The notes below the pieces were generated by a model. It was given only the letters and a program-made list of their open reading frames with translations, had not been told where the DNA came from and did no database searches. A DNA stretch of 64,000 bases. Source: Parasponia andersonii. Taxonomy: Eukaryota > Streptophyta > Magnoliopsida > Rosales > Cannabaceae. A program made the translations under genes and the position numbers. The stretch spans positions 1,046,267 to 1,110,266 of the forward strand of contig JXTB01000083.1 of NCBI GenBank assembly GCA_002914805.1, read 5' to 3'. Positions 36,159-48,944 of this stretch are shown here, in pieces (within the stretch, counting starts at the first letter, position 1; the number at the start of each line of letters is the position of its first letter).

Positions 36159-37395
36159 AAGAAATGTGTTTTTAAAGAGAAAAAGAGTTTCTCTCTAGAA
36201 TCAAGTTTCTCTTCCCCAGTAGAATTTCTCCGCGAGCGGCAGAGCTCTCTTTTATTAATAAGTGCCTCCCTTACTAAGGAGGGAGGTCTTCTCTCTTTTG
36301 GTTCGAGTTTTTTACAATTTTCTTTCATGTTTTTAGTAGTATTGTTAAATAATTCTCCTATATGAGGATATAATTTTCCTCATACTTCTACATCTATGAT
36401 AGTTTTGATACCTTCAAATTTAGATCTGTACTAGTTTGTAATATTTGTTTATGTTTTTATTATTTAGTTCAACTAGATCTAGATCTACAGTGGTTTTTTA
36501 CCAAATCTATTTAGATTTGAATCGTGTGTAAGGTAATATTTGCCTTCTTATGGTTCTTTGATAAGAAACAAGAACCACCAACAATGAATGCTAAAATGAA
36601 GGGTTACAACGAGACAACTACTTAAGGATGGCCATATAACCTACAGTTACGAGTATCCGTTGTTATTAGATCCGAACGAAAGGGAGAAAAACCGCTCAAG
36701 CGAGGAAAATGACCAAGACGAGGAATAACTGCACCATTAATATACGAGTATAATATTAGCATAATTCACACCGTATCCGTCCCGATATATATATATATAT
36801 ATATATTCACGTAGAAAAATTATTATACATATATATATGTATATGTATATTTAATTTTACACTATTTATATTCTTATATCTTTGGTAAAATAATGAATTT
36901 GGAGAATTATAAATACTTATATATTTAAATTTTTGAGTTTGAAAATTATTAGTATATTATTGTATTTAATATTTTATTGATTATGAAAATGATTTAGTAT
37001 TTTCATCTTTATTTTTTAATATTTTATTATTATCAATGAATAATAAGTAATCACGGTTTTTTACGTTAATAATTTATTAATACACGCATTATCCCTACAT
37101 CTAAAAGAATAATTAATAGGTGGATATAGTATTATAATTAGCTTTTAAAACTGGAAATGGTAATTTAAAAACCGTCTATGATCCAACCTATTGTCATTCC
37201 TATAACCGCTGAAGCGTAAAACTCTATCAAAACACATCAATTTTCACCAAAATCAGTGTAATTTTCCTCTAAAGACTTTTATAGATTTTTTTATAATTGT
37301 CAGCTTTATGATCAAAAATTCTTTCGAGTATTATACTATCTTTTTATTATTAATGAAAATATTTTCTTTCAAAAAAAAAATGCTAACCAGTGTTG
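36141..37395 (+). mobile_element. Non-LTR retroposon with poly(A) tail and 18-bp target duplication
   Basis: The 18-bp word AAATGCTAACCAGTGTTG occurs at 36141-36158 and again at 37378-37395. The second copy follows a run of ten A (37371-37380), preceded by TTATTAATGAAAATATTTTCTTTC, which resembles the 3' ends of plant LINEs. The element body is therefore about 36159-37380 on the plus strand, 1.2 kb. Its 5' part is rich in TCTCTCTAGA and TTTCTCTTCC words, as in plant LINE 5' ends. No endonuclease or reverse transcriptase frame is visible, so this is a truncated or internally deleted LINE-like copy, or a retroposed RNA of unknown origin. Confidence 0.8.
36786..36840. repeat. (AT)n microsatellites inside the retroposon
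   Basis: An AT run of about 20 bases at 36786-36806, and a second mixed TATATA/TATGTA run near 36825-36850. Confidence 0.8.
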
Positions 37396-37968
37396 CCAGC
37401 ACCACTCCTGCTGGCCTTATAATTAAAGCGCGAGTCCTGGGCAGCACAAATGCCGCATTGCTCTTTTCCGGACTGCAACGTCGCCACCAAGACATGTCAC
37501 TGTCAGCGAACCCCAGGTAGACGAGCTCGTATAAAAGCGTGCGTTTTTGAGAGGGGAGAAAATAATGGGAAGATAGTTAAAAATGTTCTAACACCAGTAA
37601 TGAAGACGAAAAAACTAGAAAGGGCTTGGTTTTTAAAAAAAAAAAAAAAATTATACCTCCCAGTCACAATACAAATCTTTTCCTAAAGCTACACATGCAT
37701 ATATTTGGTTCCATCGAAAAACTATAGTTCATGAAATAGGACCAGTAACCACCAACCATCGAGTATTTAACATCAAAATTGATACATATTACTCGGCAAA
37801 AAATTAAAAAATATATGTAAAAAAAATACATATTTCATCCAAAAGCTCGGGTACTGAGGATTTTCGTACATCTCTTTCCAAAGTAAAACTATTTTGCCTC
37901 TGCATGGTCAGAGATAATCAATTGATAGGATTGCTGTATGAGGTAATTAACGAGCTTCCAATGCCACC
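37396..37968. other. Intergenic DNA between the retroposon and COG3
   Basis: A moderately GC-rich 120 bp (37400-37525) is followed by AT-rich DNA and the COG3 3' UTR. One open frame at 37450-37686 begins with a Cys/His-rich stretch (PHCSFPDCNVATKTCHCQ) but soon becomes low complexity; I do not call it a gene. Confidence 0.5.
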
Positions 37969-40146
37969 CTACAAGAACTTGTCAAGCTGAGCTTGCAAAT
38001 CCTCTATGGATGGCATCTTAATGATTCTTTGTATCTCTTCGGTGGAATACTCGGCCTTTAGCAGGGATTGTACTTGAATATGAGCTTCAACAATGTTTGT
38101 TCTGCACCAAAAAAGAGAACGAAGTTGAGATATTGGTGGAACTAGCATTTTTGTAGTAAAAAACAAAAAAATAAATAAATTGACGCATGATAAGCCCGGT
38201 AACAAGATGTGATACATGAACTTACTTTATCGGTTTGAATAGTATAGTCCGTGTTGATGGGTTCTGCAGATAAAGTTTCATCTTTTCCATCACCATTGGT
38301 AACTCCTGTTGAATGGCAGCACTTACCTGTTCCAGTAATGTACAACCGGAAATCAGCTCAGTAGAACCTTTAAAACGTGAATTAGGACATCGAAGAATCA
38401 CTAAGAAAGAAAGATAGACATGCAATTATGATTTCAAACAAGAAACGAAAAACAATGCTAGCCATGCAATTATTCCATTAAAAAAAAAAATCATCGTTAT
38501 CTGAAGGAGGTTCTAAAATAAGTTAGATGTAGTTAGATGTGTCACAAGCACACTCTCCATCTTGGGTTCCTTGAAGGATCCAAAACTGGCAACAGCACTT
38601 CACAGAAAAAGGACACTCATCTCTGCTCTCGTGAAGCTTCAAGTATTCCGATTATGACCTTTACCACTTATACCGGTTGAACAGTAATTTTTATTTTGAA
38701 ATTTAGACCTTTGTCAATTGTATGCTTGGATTTTTTCAGCATCCTTACCATTCTCTCTATATTATGTCATGTTGGCATTTTGTCTGAACTTTTTCCTTTT
38801 CTTAACCTTCTCTCGAGTGTTCGACAGAAGAAACAAACATGCAAAACATACCTTTTCAACAAGTTCAGCCACCTTATCTGGAGTAGCAAAAGCTTGATCC
38901 TTGAGTGGTTTGGCCATTGCTGAATCTAGCTTTTGGTTTTGGTTGCCTGAGGATAAAGCAACTTTCACAGCTGTAACCTACAATAAACATGGAAAACATT
39001 CACAGTCTGCCTTTCACATTAATTCCATGAGTCTGCAAAGACATTTTAGGATATGAATTCCACAACCCTGTGACCAAAGGACAATGACATTCCAACAGCA
39101 TTTTGTTTCAACAAATCTGTATGATTGACGTTGTTTTAGAATTACAAGAACAGTCAGCACAAGAAATTTAAAGCAAGGAAAGGATTCTGTACACCTATTC
39201 TCATAAGTTTATGCCTTTTCAAATGCCAGTGACTTTAGTTTTTGCTTTTTGAAATCCTCGTGGCAGAAGCAGAATTCAGAAAACACGATTTTTTCTCCTA
39301 TTCAATAACAATGGGTCATTCTTTCTGCTACATGGCAAAGTTTATCACAAGTTTTCTAGCAAGATGATTTAAAAGGACAAACCTTGGTGACAAACGAAAG
39401 CATCGGGTCCACAACTAGCTTGGTGACGGACATAATGAATTCCTCACAAGTGGCCTTCAGGCTTTTCTCTAGTTCCTGTAAGGAAATGTATTATTAATGT
39501 AAAACATAGCTAAAGGCATCTACTGGAACTCTTTCACACTCCCACCCCATAAATCCTGCCGCTTATCAGTGAAAAGAGAGCATAGCATTTAGACACTGCA
39601 AAGAATAGTACAAGAAACTGAAACGGGAAAAAAGACCAAGACTATAATAGGTTGTCTTTTATATCAACGTACAAGAGAATATCATTTATTTTTTCTTTAT
39701 GCATATCATAGCAGTGCTTTTACCTATGGCCTAAAATACTCGGATAGGACCTGTACTAAGAACAGGGAGTTGCAAGTGAAAATTTAAGAAATTAAATAAA
39801 AATTAAAAAAATATAAATTGTTGCAAGGCAGACTCACATACCTTCTTGGCATCTATTTGACTTTCCAAAACTCTGGGAGATAAGGTCCTTGCCAGTGAAG
39901 TAGATCTAGACCAGTCAAATAGAGAGGCTTGACCTCTAAGTAGCCGTCTTAAATGATCCTGGAAATACAGTTCAACAATAATTGGGACTTTCTTTCCTTA
40001 ATATGCAAATTTTAGTTGTGATTTAGTATTGCAATAAGCTTGGCAAAAGATTTAGCTCTGGAGCTACTAACCAGCAGATGAGAGAAATCAAGTTCCTTGT
40101 GTGTCACTGAAAACTCAATATCAAAAGGTGCAATCTGGGAAAGGGG

Positions 40147-40186
<40 letters not shown>

Positions 40187-43100
40187 AAGAGCAAAGAATG
40201 AGAAATGTTTTTAAATGGAACATCCACCACTGAACCAGAAGTATGGACGAGGGATCACCTGCTCCCTCAAGATAAGAAGATGCTTAATGAGAAACAGCTG
40301 TCCATCCATTAGGGAAGATCTCTTCGTTATGAGCTTGCTTGCTTTCTGCATCAGTAAAGAAACATCCAACCAGAATCAAATGGTTAGACCTACTCCTTAA
40401 AGAAAAAGGGATACCACAGCGACAACCAAATCCTAGTATTCCTAATACTTAAAGATTAAAGATGACAGTTTGAAAAAAAGAAAAAACAAAAAAAAAAATA
40501 GAAAAACAAAAAACAAATTATGGCACAAAGTACAGATTTGCGATCTAGATTACTCACTTGGATGGATTCTGAGCAAAACTCTACAGCTTCCTGATAGACA
40601 TAAAGTCGGTATTGTATAGCAAAATAAGAATAAACTCTTATTCAAGAAAAATAAGTTTATGAAATGACTCTGCAATGATAGACTACATACCTGTGCTAAA
40701 CCAGTGAAAACTGCTGGTTCTAAACAACGATATAACTTCGAAAGATAAGATAGTGTTTTCTCTAGTGGGGGATACCATGACTTGAATACATCTGAGTTTT
40801 CTTCAGCCTACAGGTAAAGAGAAAAAGAATAAGAAGAATAAGATGTTAAAGAGCAGTACAATTATCAAGTAGCATTTATGCCTTATGTCAGGGAATTTGT
40901 GCAAATTCTAGCTTTGTTACCCTGACCAAGACAATTAGAAAGATACAGTACAAAGTGGAGCATGTCACAGACATATGTCCTTTGGATGTGAGTGAGCATG
41001 TTGAAAGATAGAATTCATACGAAATAACTCTCAATGGAACATTAACAAGCAAATACACCTCCAAATCTAAAATAATTTATTAATTGGTCACAGTAGTGAG
41101 CAAGTCTGGCATGCCATGCTCCATGTATACAACAAGGGCCATGGTTTTTAATGGAAAATTGAAACTACTAAGCAATGTCCTGAAGGTTCTGCAAGGCAAC
41201 AAGTTGGTTGACTAGATTAAATTGGTCCTAAATACATTTCTACGCATCTCAGTGAAAAATTCAGATAGCAAAGGCGCAGGAATTCAAAGGTGTACCATTA
41301 TTTAGTTGCATGAAAACTTCTACACAAATTTAGCTCAAAATAGTAAATCTAATATGTCATTGAATGGAATCCAAAATGAATATTAAAATCTCTATTATTC
41401 GAATTTCGAGACAAAAGAACCCCTGATTTTATTTTATCAAGATGTTATTGGGAAAAAAAAAACCTTGCCAGTGGCCCGTGGTATAGGAATAATTGAGAGA
41501 AAGTTCTGAAGAATACTGTGATGTTATGATAAAAATGAGTGTCAAAACTAGACAAAAAAGTTATCATTATATTCTAAAAAATACAAAAAAAAAAAAAGTA
41601 CAAAAAAAGAAGATAAAAAAAGTTGATTAACAAAAATCAAAATAGTAAATCTGATATGTTATTGAATGGAATCCAAAATGAATATTTAGCGAAAACATTA
41701 ACAAATATTAGTCCAAATGAGAAAATAATTAAAAATTGAAGTGCCTTACAGAAGTTGTTCCAGGCTTCTTCTCAGCAGACTGCTCCAGCTTAGCAGGGTA
41801 ATCCAAGTCTTCGTCCAAAGGTAGATAATTAGCTATCTGAAAAAGAAGAGAAAGCTATAAATTTCTTCCACATTAATTACATTTTTTTAAGACACATTAA
41901 TTACATGTTCAAGTTCATTGGTTCTATAACTCTTATGAATTTCTTTTACTATGGTGTAACACTCTTAAATCTTGCTGAATCTTAAGATATTTACTTCTTC
42001 ACCAGAAAAATTGACAATTATATTTTGATCTCTTTCCTTGTTATAATAAGAAATTACTGACAAGGGCCCTCTACTTCCCTAATCAATTTGGATATCACGC
42101 ATCTGATTTTTCCACATTATTGATTTTTGAGAAGCTAATATATCATTCAAGTAAGTCGCAGAATTTTCAGAGTCACCTCCAATTACAATTACATTCAAAT
42201 GAAAATCTAAAAACAATAAAATAAATAATGAAGTTCCAAATCAGCTAATAAATTCAAGAAATAATATTACACAAATCCTTAAAACATAAAATCACCTCAT
42301 CACGAATATGTGTTCTCGCACGGAAAGTCAACCGCTCATGAATGTCCGCTAGAATTCTATGTAATGTAGGACGTAATCCAGCTATGGATTCACTCCGTCT
42401 GCTTAGCTGTTCCCCCAGAACTTCAACTTTAAGAATATCAACAAGTTCACAAAGAAAATCGATATTTGTTTCATGAATTAGTTTTGGCCGCAATGTATCG
42501 TATAAGTATGTAGACCTACAATAGGTGACAGCCATCATTAGAGAACAATAATTAAATAAATAAATAAATACAGGTAAAAAAATCCATAATTGTAGGACTT
42601 TTTTTCCCCTTTTGTTTTTCTGTTGAAGTAGCAATTGACCAGTGAGCAAAGAATACCACATTAGAAGCTTAACATGCAACAAGCACCACAAATTTGAAGA
42701 ATACATTTCGGCTTGAAACAAGTGTCCAAATTTGTTAATTAGGCTAGCGGGATGTGGACCTTATTTTATTTCAGTTGAAACTAGACCAGATAATGGGTTT
42801 CCGGTTGACCCTTGGACTTGGTTTGATTGTCAAACAAAGAATCGAATGTAACTAAGAGTAAAGTTCACAAGTTTATAATGTCTACGTAATTCTTAAACTA
42901 TTAGAGTCATGGAGAAAAGTTGTTTTTTTTTTTGGATAAGAAACAAAACTTTTCTCAATGGTTTTGAAAAGTTTATCATTCATTCGTGGCATGCATAATT
43001 TTGCCTAGGTGTCTTATGAACCGAGGAGACCCAATAATTCTCCTTCAAATCAAGGTAAAATTCGGAGCTCTTATTACCAGTAATTCATATGAGAAAAACA

Positions 43101-46100
43101 GAGCCTCATGGTAATTAATAAGAAAGACAATACATACAAAGGATCTATTAATGGAGCCAAACTGGAAACATCCTCCGAAGAAGATGGAAAAAAATGATCG
43201 AAGAGTTGCTGCTCAAGCTGACAGACCTACAAAAGTAGCAATGTCAATTGAAAGGGGAAACAGAAATCTCTAGGAATTATATCTTCATTTCATATATATA
43301 TCCATGACAGAAAGGAAACTTCGTAAAATATAAGGATGAATAAGAGGAAAAAGGAAAAGGATGGTATAAATGCATAAATAAAAGTCTAGTAGTATTTTGC
43401 ACCCAATACAAGCTGAATTAAAGGTCTAACCCTGCTAATAGAAGCCTAACTGCCAAAATAAATGGAAATGTATGAATATGACTTGCATATCAAATTAAAG
43501 TATACAACATCGATATGTTTCCTTTAAACAGACTTTCTTCCCTCTCCTGTCTTGCAAATGGGACAAAGGGTTAGCATGCTACTTCATCTATGTGATGAGA
43601 TATCTTATGCTACCTGCATTAAATATGCACATCCAGATCGAGTCAATGATGGCAAGGACTCCTTCTTTGCAAATTCAGATATCCGTTGATGAACGATGCC
43701 TTTTACCTAAATATCATAAAAGAAAGTACATTGATATTACACTAACAACTGAAAAAGAATTTTTCCTATACAAAAACAACTAAACTATGAGCTCACCAAG
43801 GAAAGCCTCTGTTCACAATAGAGTTTGTGGCATTCTGCAAGTAGCTGAATATACTCCTTCCTTGACGATCTGCTTTCAATTTCCCGCAACACTGGCTTAA
43901 GCTGCAAAACTTCAAGCATTAGCNAAAACATCCCTTAAAAACTATCCCCAGTTTCAATTGGCTTTAATTCCATGGGAAACTACTTATTCAATAGCATCAT
44001 TTCATCCAAAAAATAAACTATACCTCACTTGCTGCTGCCTTGAAACGAACATATATTACAGATGCCTCTACGCCCTCAGCAAGAGATGCTTTGCTGCTAC
44101 TATTGCTACGGATAGCTGACTGGACCTGATAAAGGAATAACCACAGAGAAGAACATTATGAAAAGCGGGAGAACCAGAGGTCCACCAACCCAACAAAGCA
44201 GCACAAATGAAAGGGAGAACAATAATTCAACCACCACATTATTTTACCTGAGAAGAAGCACTTTTGAGAACAGATAGTACATGAGAACGAATCATGCCCA
44301 AAGCTCGAGACTGTGAAAACAAGTAATTACTGAATTATAGGAAATGGAAACAACACTTAATGGAACAAGAAACCTCAAAATACTGTTATCAAATCAATTA
44401 TCTGCAGAAATTTCTTTCTACCTGCAGTTGTCGAAACTTGAGCAAGTAAACACCGGATTCCGCATATTGTGGATTGCTTTCTACATACCTAACATTATGT
44501 AGCAATGTTTAAGTTCACCAGCTTGATAATAAAATTGAAGTTTCGACATAAGACCCTAGCAGTTCCCCAAAATGTATACACATTATATAGTACATGATTT
44601 TAAGCAAGTAACCTCGGCGTAATGCAACTGAAGAAAAATTATTGACATTAATAGCACCCACTTACGATATGCAGTCATCAAGGCGTTTGAGCAGAGGAAG
44701 AAAGTTCTCATTTACAACATTCATATTTGGAGAATAAAAGTTGGAAGATATCTGCACAAAGTTGGACAACAATGCATGAATTATTTTGCTATAATAAGAA
44801 CTCAATAGCTAAGTTTGATGCATAGTCAAAGCTTTGATTTCAATAGTTCACAGTTCAGTTTAAATTTCCATAACCAGCTCTATCTTTATCCAAACTTGGA
44901 AAATTGGACACTGGGGATAATTTGACAAAGTCAATTTTAAACCACTTAAGTACATAAATGTTAAAGCGAGCCGAAGTTAACTAGTTTAAAATGCCTTACT
45001 AATTGATATTCATACTTCATTTCATGCATTAAATAAAATAATTCTGGAGAAACAAAATCCAAGCAGTATCATTAATCCAAGCCTGCCAACCATCAAAATG
45101 AGCCTAACCTATTTTAGGTGGTTTTGAAAATGCTCTCCCACCCCAAATTTTTTTAATTTATTTTATACGCCAACCATAAAGCGATAGTGGGAAAAAGAAA
45201 AGAAAAGGGAAGATAAGCTGTATTTTATTTCAAACTCTAGGTAAGATAGCATTCAAACCTTACATTCTCCAATTCATCAAAATAGTTGAGCTTACTGCGA
45301 AGTGCTTCTGCAAATTCAATCAGCCTTTGCTTCTCAATGACCTGCAAAAGAAAGAAAAGATATAGAATGAAATATAAAACCAATAAGCAACATCCAAGGG
45401 AAACACGACAAAAAAAAAATTAAGTCCATGCTACATTCAGGAAGACAAAGGATGAAATTGGCTCATTTGGAAGAAGAAGTCGCAAGGCAACTAAAAATTT
45501 TCTTTTGACACCAAGATGTATTCAATTTATTGGTCAACACAAGTAACAAAGAAACATAGACAAAGGATGACAAATGAAGGAAACCTAACCAGACGGTCAC
45601 ACGCATCATGAAGAGTTTTCGTCTTTGTTGCTACTGCCTGATGTTGCAGCTGTAACTCGTTAAATAAATCTAAAGTGTCATCCACCTGCGCATAAGGGAA
45701 CTCAACTATTTTAAACCAAATTGCTATAATCATTTAAATGAATCGTTTGCAATGAAAATTCATGCACATGTAATAACATAAGATAACCTGATGAAGTATG
45801 CCATCACATGTATGTATACGCTCGGTCAATGTGTTCACATACTGCCGATACTTCTCCTCTGTCTGCAGAAAGAACAACAGGAGGCGCCATGACTAAACGT
45901 TTGGCTATTAGACTCCGATAACAGAAGAGGAAAACGAGCTTCAATCCGCTCCAAGCTCGTTAATACATATTACAAAAAGAAATGCACGCTCACCTCAGAC
46001 TTCATGGCTGATTCAAGATCCGTAAACCACTTGTAAAACTGCAAGCAAAAGAAAATATTGTACTGAGAAACCTAATATGAGAAACAGAGAGAGAAATTAT

Positions 46101-46839
46101 ACTAACACCAACAGCTAAACTAATTCCATCTCGTCTGAATTTTAAGGTAACGGACACAAATTCTATGTACGAATCTCATGATACAGCTCCAAAGCATATC
46201 CAAATGCGAAATTAATATACCTAAAAAAATATGCAATCTCTGGCCTATCGATTTATCCAATTCGCAGATTCATGACATAAAAAATCGGGAATTCCATACC
46301 AAATGGCGATTCGATTAACGAATCCGAAAACTCACCTGATTTGTGTTGACGAGAACAGCTTCTATAGCTCCAGAGTGTTCGAAGCCCGAGGCGTGCTCCT
46401 TGGTGGAGACGGGCAAGCCATTATCCTGCCCAGAGATACGATCTTGGGCCTACAAAATTCGCCAGCCCAGAAAACTCTAATTAGTTAAATACTAATAGAA
46501 GAAGTAGCAAAAAGAAAGAAACAAAGGAAGGAAGGAGATGCAATCTCACCAAATTGGGAGGAAAGGGACGATCGGCGACGGCATGAGAGAGACTGACAAT
46601 GGCAGCTTGTTGCTGCTCTGTCAAAGGAGCATTCTGTCCCAACCAAAAAAAAAAAACAAGAGAGAAATTACAAAACGAGAATGTGAAATTGGTATGAACA
46701 GATCTGATGAAGGTATCCCAACTATGATTTTATCAGAGACACAAAATTCAAAGCGACATCTAAAGATGGTAAAATCAAGAGCAATGGAGATTGAAGCACT
46801 GAGATCTGGTAAGGCTAGATCTGGAATAGGCTTGAAGAA

Positions 46840-46891
<52 letters not shown>

Positions 46892-46983
46892 ACCTGTTCC
46901 CAGTGAGAAGCGAAGTTATAGCCTTTGGAAATGGCTCCTCCGGATTTCGGAAGAGTGGTAGAAGGGCTTGATTTGCTCGCCAT
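37969..46983 (-). CDS. COG3: Conserved oligomeric Golgi complex subunit 3 (COG3/Sec34), 787 aa
   Basis: COG3 is a subunit of the COG tether that returns vesicles within the Golgi. There are 25 coding exons on the minus strand, all GT-AG and in phase: 46894-46983, 46550-46633, 46336-46449, 45994-46038, 45788-45862, 45590-45685, 45264-45341, 44666-44751, 44422-44488, 44248-44310, 44024-44125, 43797-43901, 43614-43706, 43138-43226, 42296-42515, 41750-41836, 40691-40807, 40558-40590, 40259-40345, 40072-40134, 39842-39958, 39383-39475, 38852-38977, 38226-38326, 37969-38101. The protein starts [16 protein letters not shown]. The Sec34-like helical region follows, with [39 protein letters not shown] and [15 protein letters not shown], and then long C-terminal helices. 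The length agrees with plant COG3 (about 780). There is no signal peptide or membrane segment, as expected for a peripheral complex. Confidence 0.94.
40147..40184. repeat. Poly(A) run in a COG3 intron
   Basis: An uninterrupted run of nearly 40 A, read as poly(T) in the sense of the gene. It lies just upstream of the 3' splice site of the exon ending at 40134, where it may serve as the polypyrimidine tract. Confidence 0.9.
46844..46887. repeat. (TA)22 microsatellite next to the first COG3 donor
   Basis: About 22 TA dinucleotides, starting a few bases inside intron 1 (46634-46893), directly downstream of the GT donor in the sense of the gene. Confidence 0.92.
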
Positions 46984-48382
46984 TTTGCGGTGGTCCACTT
47001 TCGTTCTTTCTTTCCTTCACAACATTCTCATCCCCCTCTTTCCTACGCTCCTCTGCTCCAGTGCTCTGCTTTGTAAGTTGTAACGAGTCTTTCTTTCATC
47101 GTTGAGCAACAGCCACGAAACGGTGCGTACCACGATTACACACACGATACCTTAAGCCTTTAAACGACATCGTTAGCAGTTACCGCCCTTATTTTTATTT
47201 TTTTAGCTGGGAGAAAACTTGGTTTTGTTTGTCTTGGCTGGCGCCTTGAGTTGAGATATCCAATTATCCATTAACCATTATGGCCTAATTACATAGTTTT
47301 TTTTTCTTTTTTTTTTTTTTTTTAAAGGGAAGCATTATCACATAATTTTCCCTGCTTTCTTTTATTTCCTGAATTTTTGGTTTTTTTCACTCTTTTATTT
47401 TCTAAAAGAAAAAAAAAAAAAGAAAAAAGAAAATAAACAAACAAACTTGAGAGTTGATAGACAACATGTGTTTTATCGAGATTATTATCATTGACAAGGA
47501 CAACGATTATAAATTTATGGAAATAAGAATATTGATGCTAATATCAGAAGACATTAAAATAACTAAAAAATGAAAGTGTTATCATCTACTACGGTAAACA
47601 TATTTTAAATAAGGATTAATTGGCAAAAGAATCTCTTTTAAAACACATATTTCCAAAAAAAAAAAAACTTATGTTTTTAATTTTCTTAATAATACTCAAT
47701 TACATATTGGATTACGCTCAACACTCTACTCGACAATATGAAAAAATTATTTTATAAAGAGTTTTAAAACTTAAGTCTTTCACTTTTGTCCAAAATTAAC
47801 TTTCAAATGGTTCGTCCCTCCAAATTTTTCTTTAAATAACTTAGAACATCTTGCTCGACTATCTTGAAGAACTGCACTATGAAGAATCAATATTTGATAT
47901 TTCTTATCTGCCAAAATTATAAAGTAACTGCATAATATGACAATATCAGCAAAAATATGGCCCATATGGTCACCAGTCCACTCAACACTAACTTCACTGC
48001 CCTATTTAACAGCTGAATTGAGCAATTCACTCTTCTATGTATTGACATTCAACAAGGAGATGTCATGAATGCAGGCAATGTAAAGACTTGATAGAGATAA
48101 AGCCAAAAAAAAAAAAAAAAAATTACTCGAAAGGTCTGCAAAATCCAAGCAGTTGTTCATTTGTTCTACTTTACATTAACAAAAACACTGAGAAGAACCA
48201 TGTAAAGGGGAAAAGAATTCCAAAAGCTTTCACTATCCACAAAAGCTCTTGAAAATTTTGAAGCAACTAAACCGAACAAAAAATTAGAAGGGTTGTTACT
48301 TGATGCTTTGCTCACTTCCTTGCAAATCGTTAATAGATTACAAGGAGGGCTTTACAAAAATTTCTAAGTTGGATGAATCTAA
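46984..48382. other. COG3 promoter region and RAD51 3' flank
   Basis: Next to the COG3 ATG is a C/T-rich leader (TTCTTTCTTTCC on the plus strand near 47005, so G/A-rich in the gene's sense). Further right are poly(T)/(A) runs (47300-47425, 48104-48122) and ordinary AT-rich DNA up to the RAD51 stop. No other gene is supported. Confidence 0.5.
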
Positions 48383-48902
48383 TCAGTCCTTGACGTCAGT
48401 AACGCCCTCAGCAGAAATTTGAAAGCGAGCTTCGGCTTCAGCCAAACATGGAGAACTTATCACTTTACAAATGCGCTCCTCCCCTCTTCCCTTACGGAGA
48501 GCAAGCCTATAACGAGGTCATTAAATGAACAGTGATGATCAAAGAGTGCCATGTCTAAGCTTTTTGCAGCAAGAAAAAAAAAAAAAAAAAAAAAAAAGAG
48601 AATAAAAAAGCATGTGAAAAAGATATACTCCACATTTTATGACGCAACATAGCGAGGAAGAACGAAAGAATGGTGAGAAAAATATATTAGCAATTACCAC
48701 CGTTGCCAAATTGAAATTGTATAAATGTATGTGGAGTAACATATAAAAAGCCAACACTATAATTCCTTCTTTTCTTTCACCCACCCCGCCAACCAAAACT
48801 TTGTGTTCGGAGATATTTTCCACAATTACTTCTCGTGGTCAGGAGAAGAAAACAAAGAAAGTACATGCCCCTCAAAAAAAAAAAAAAAATAAATAAAAAA
48901 AA

Positions 48903-48944
<42 letters not shown>

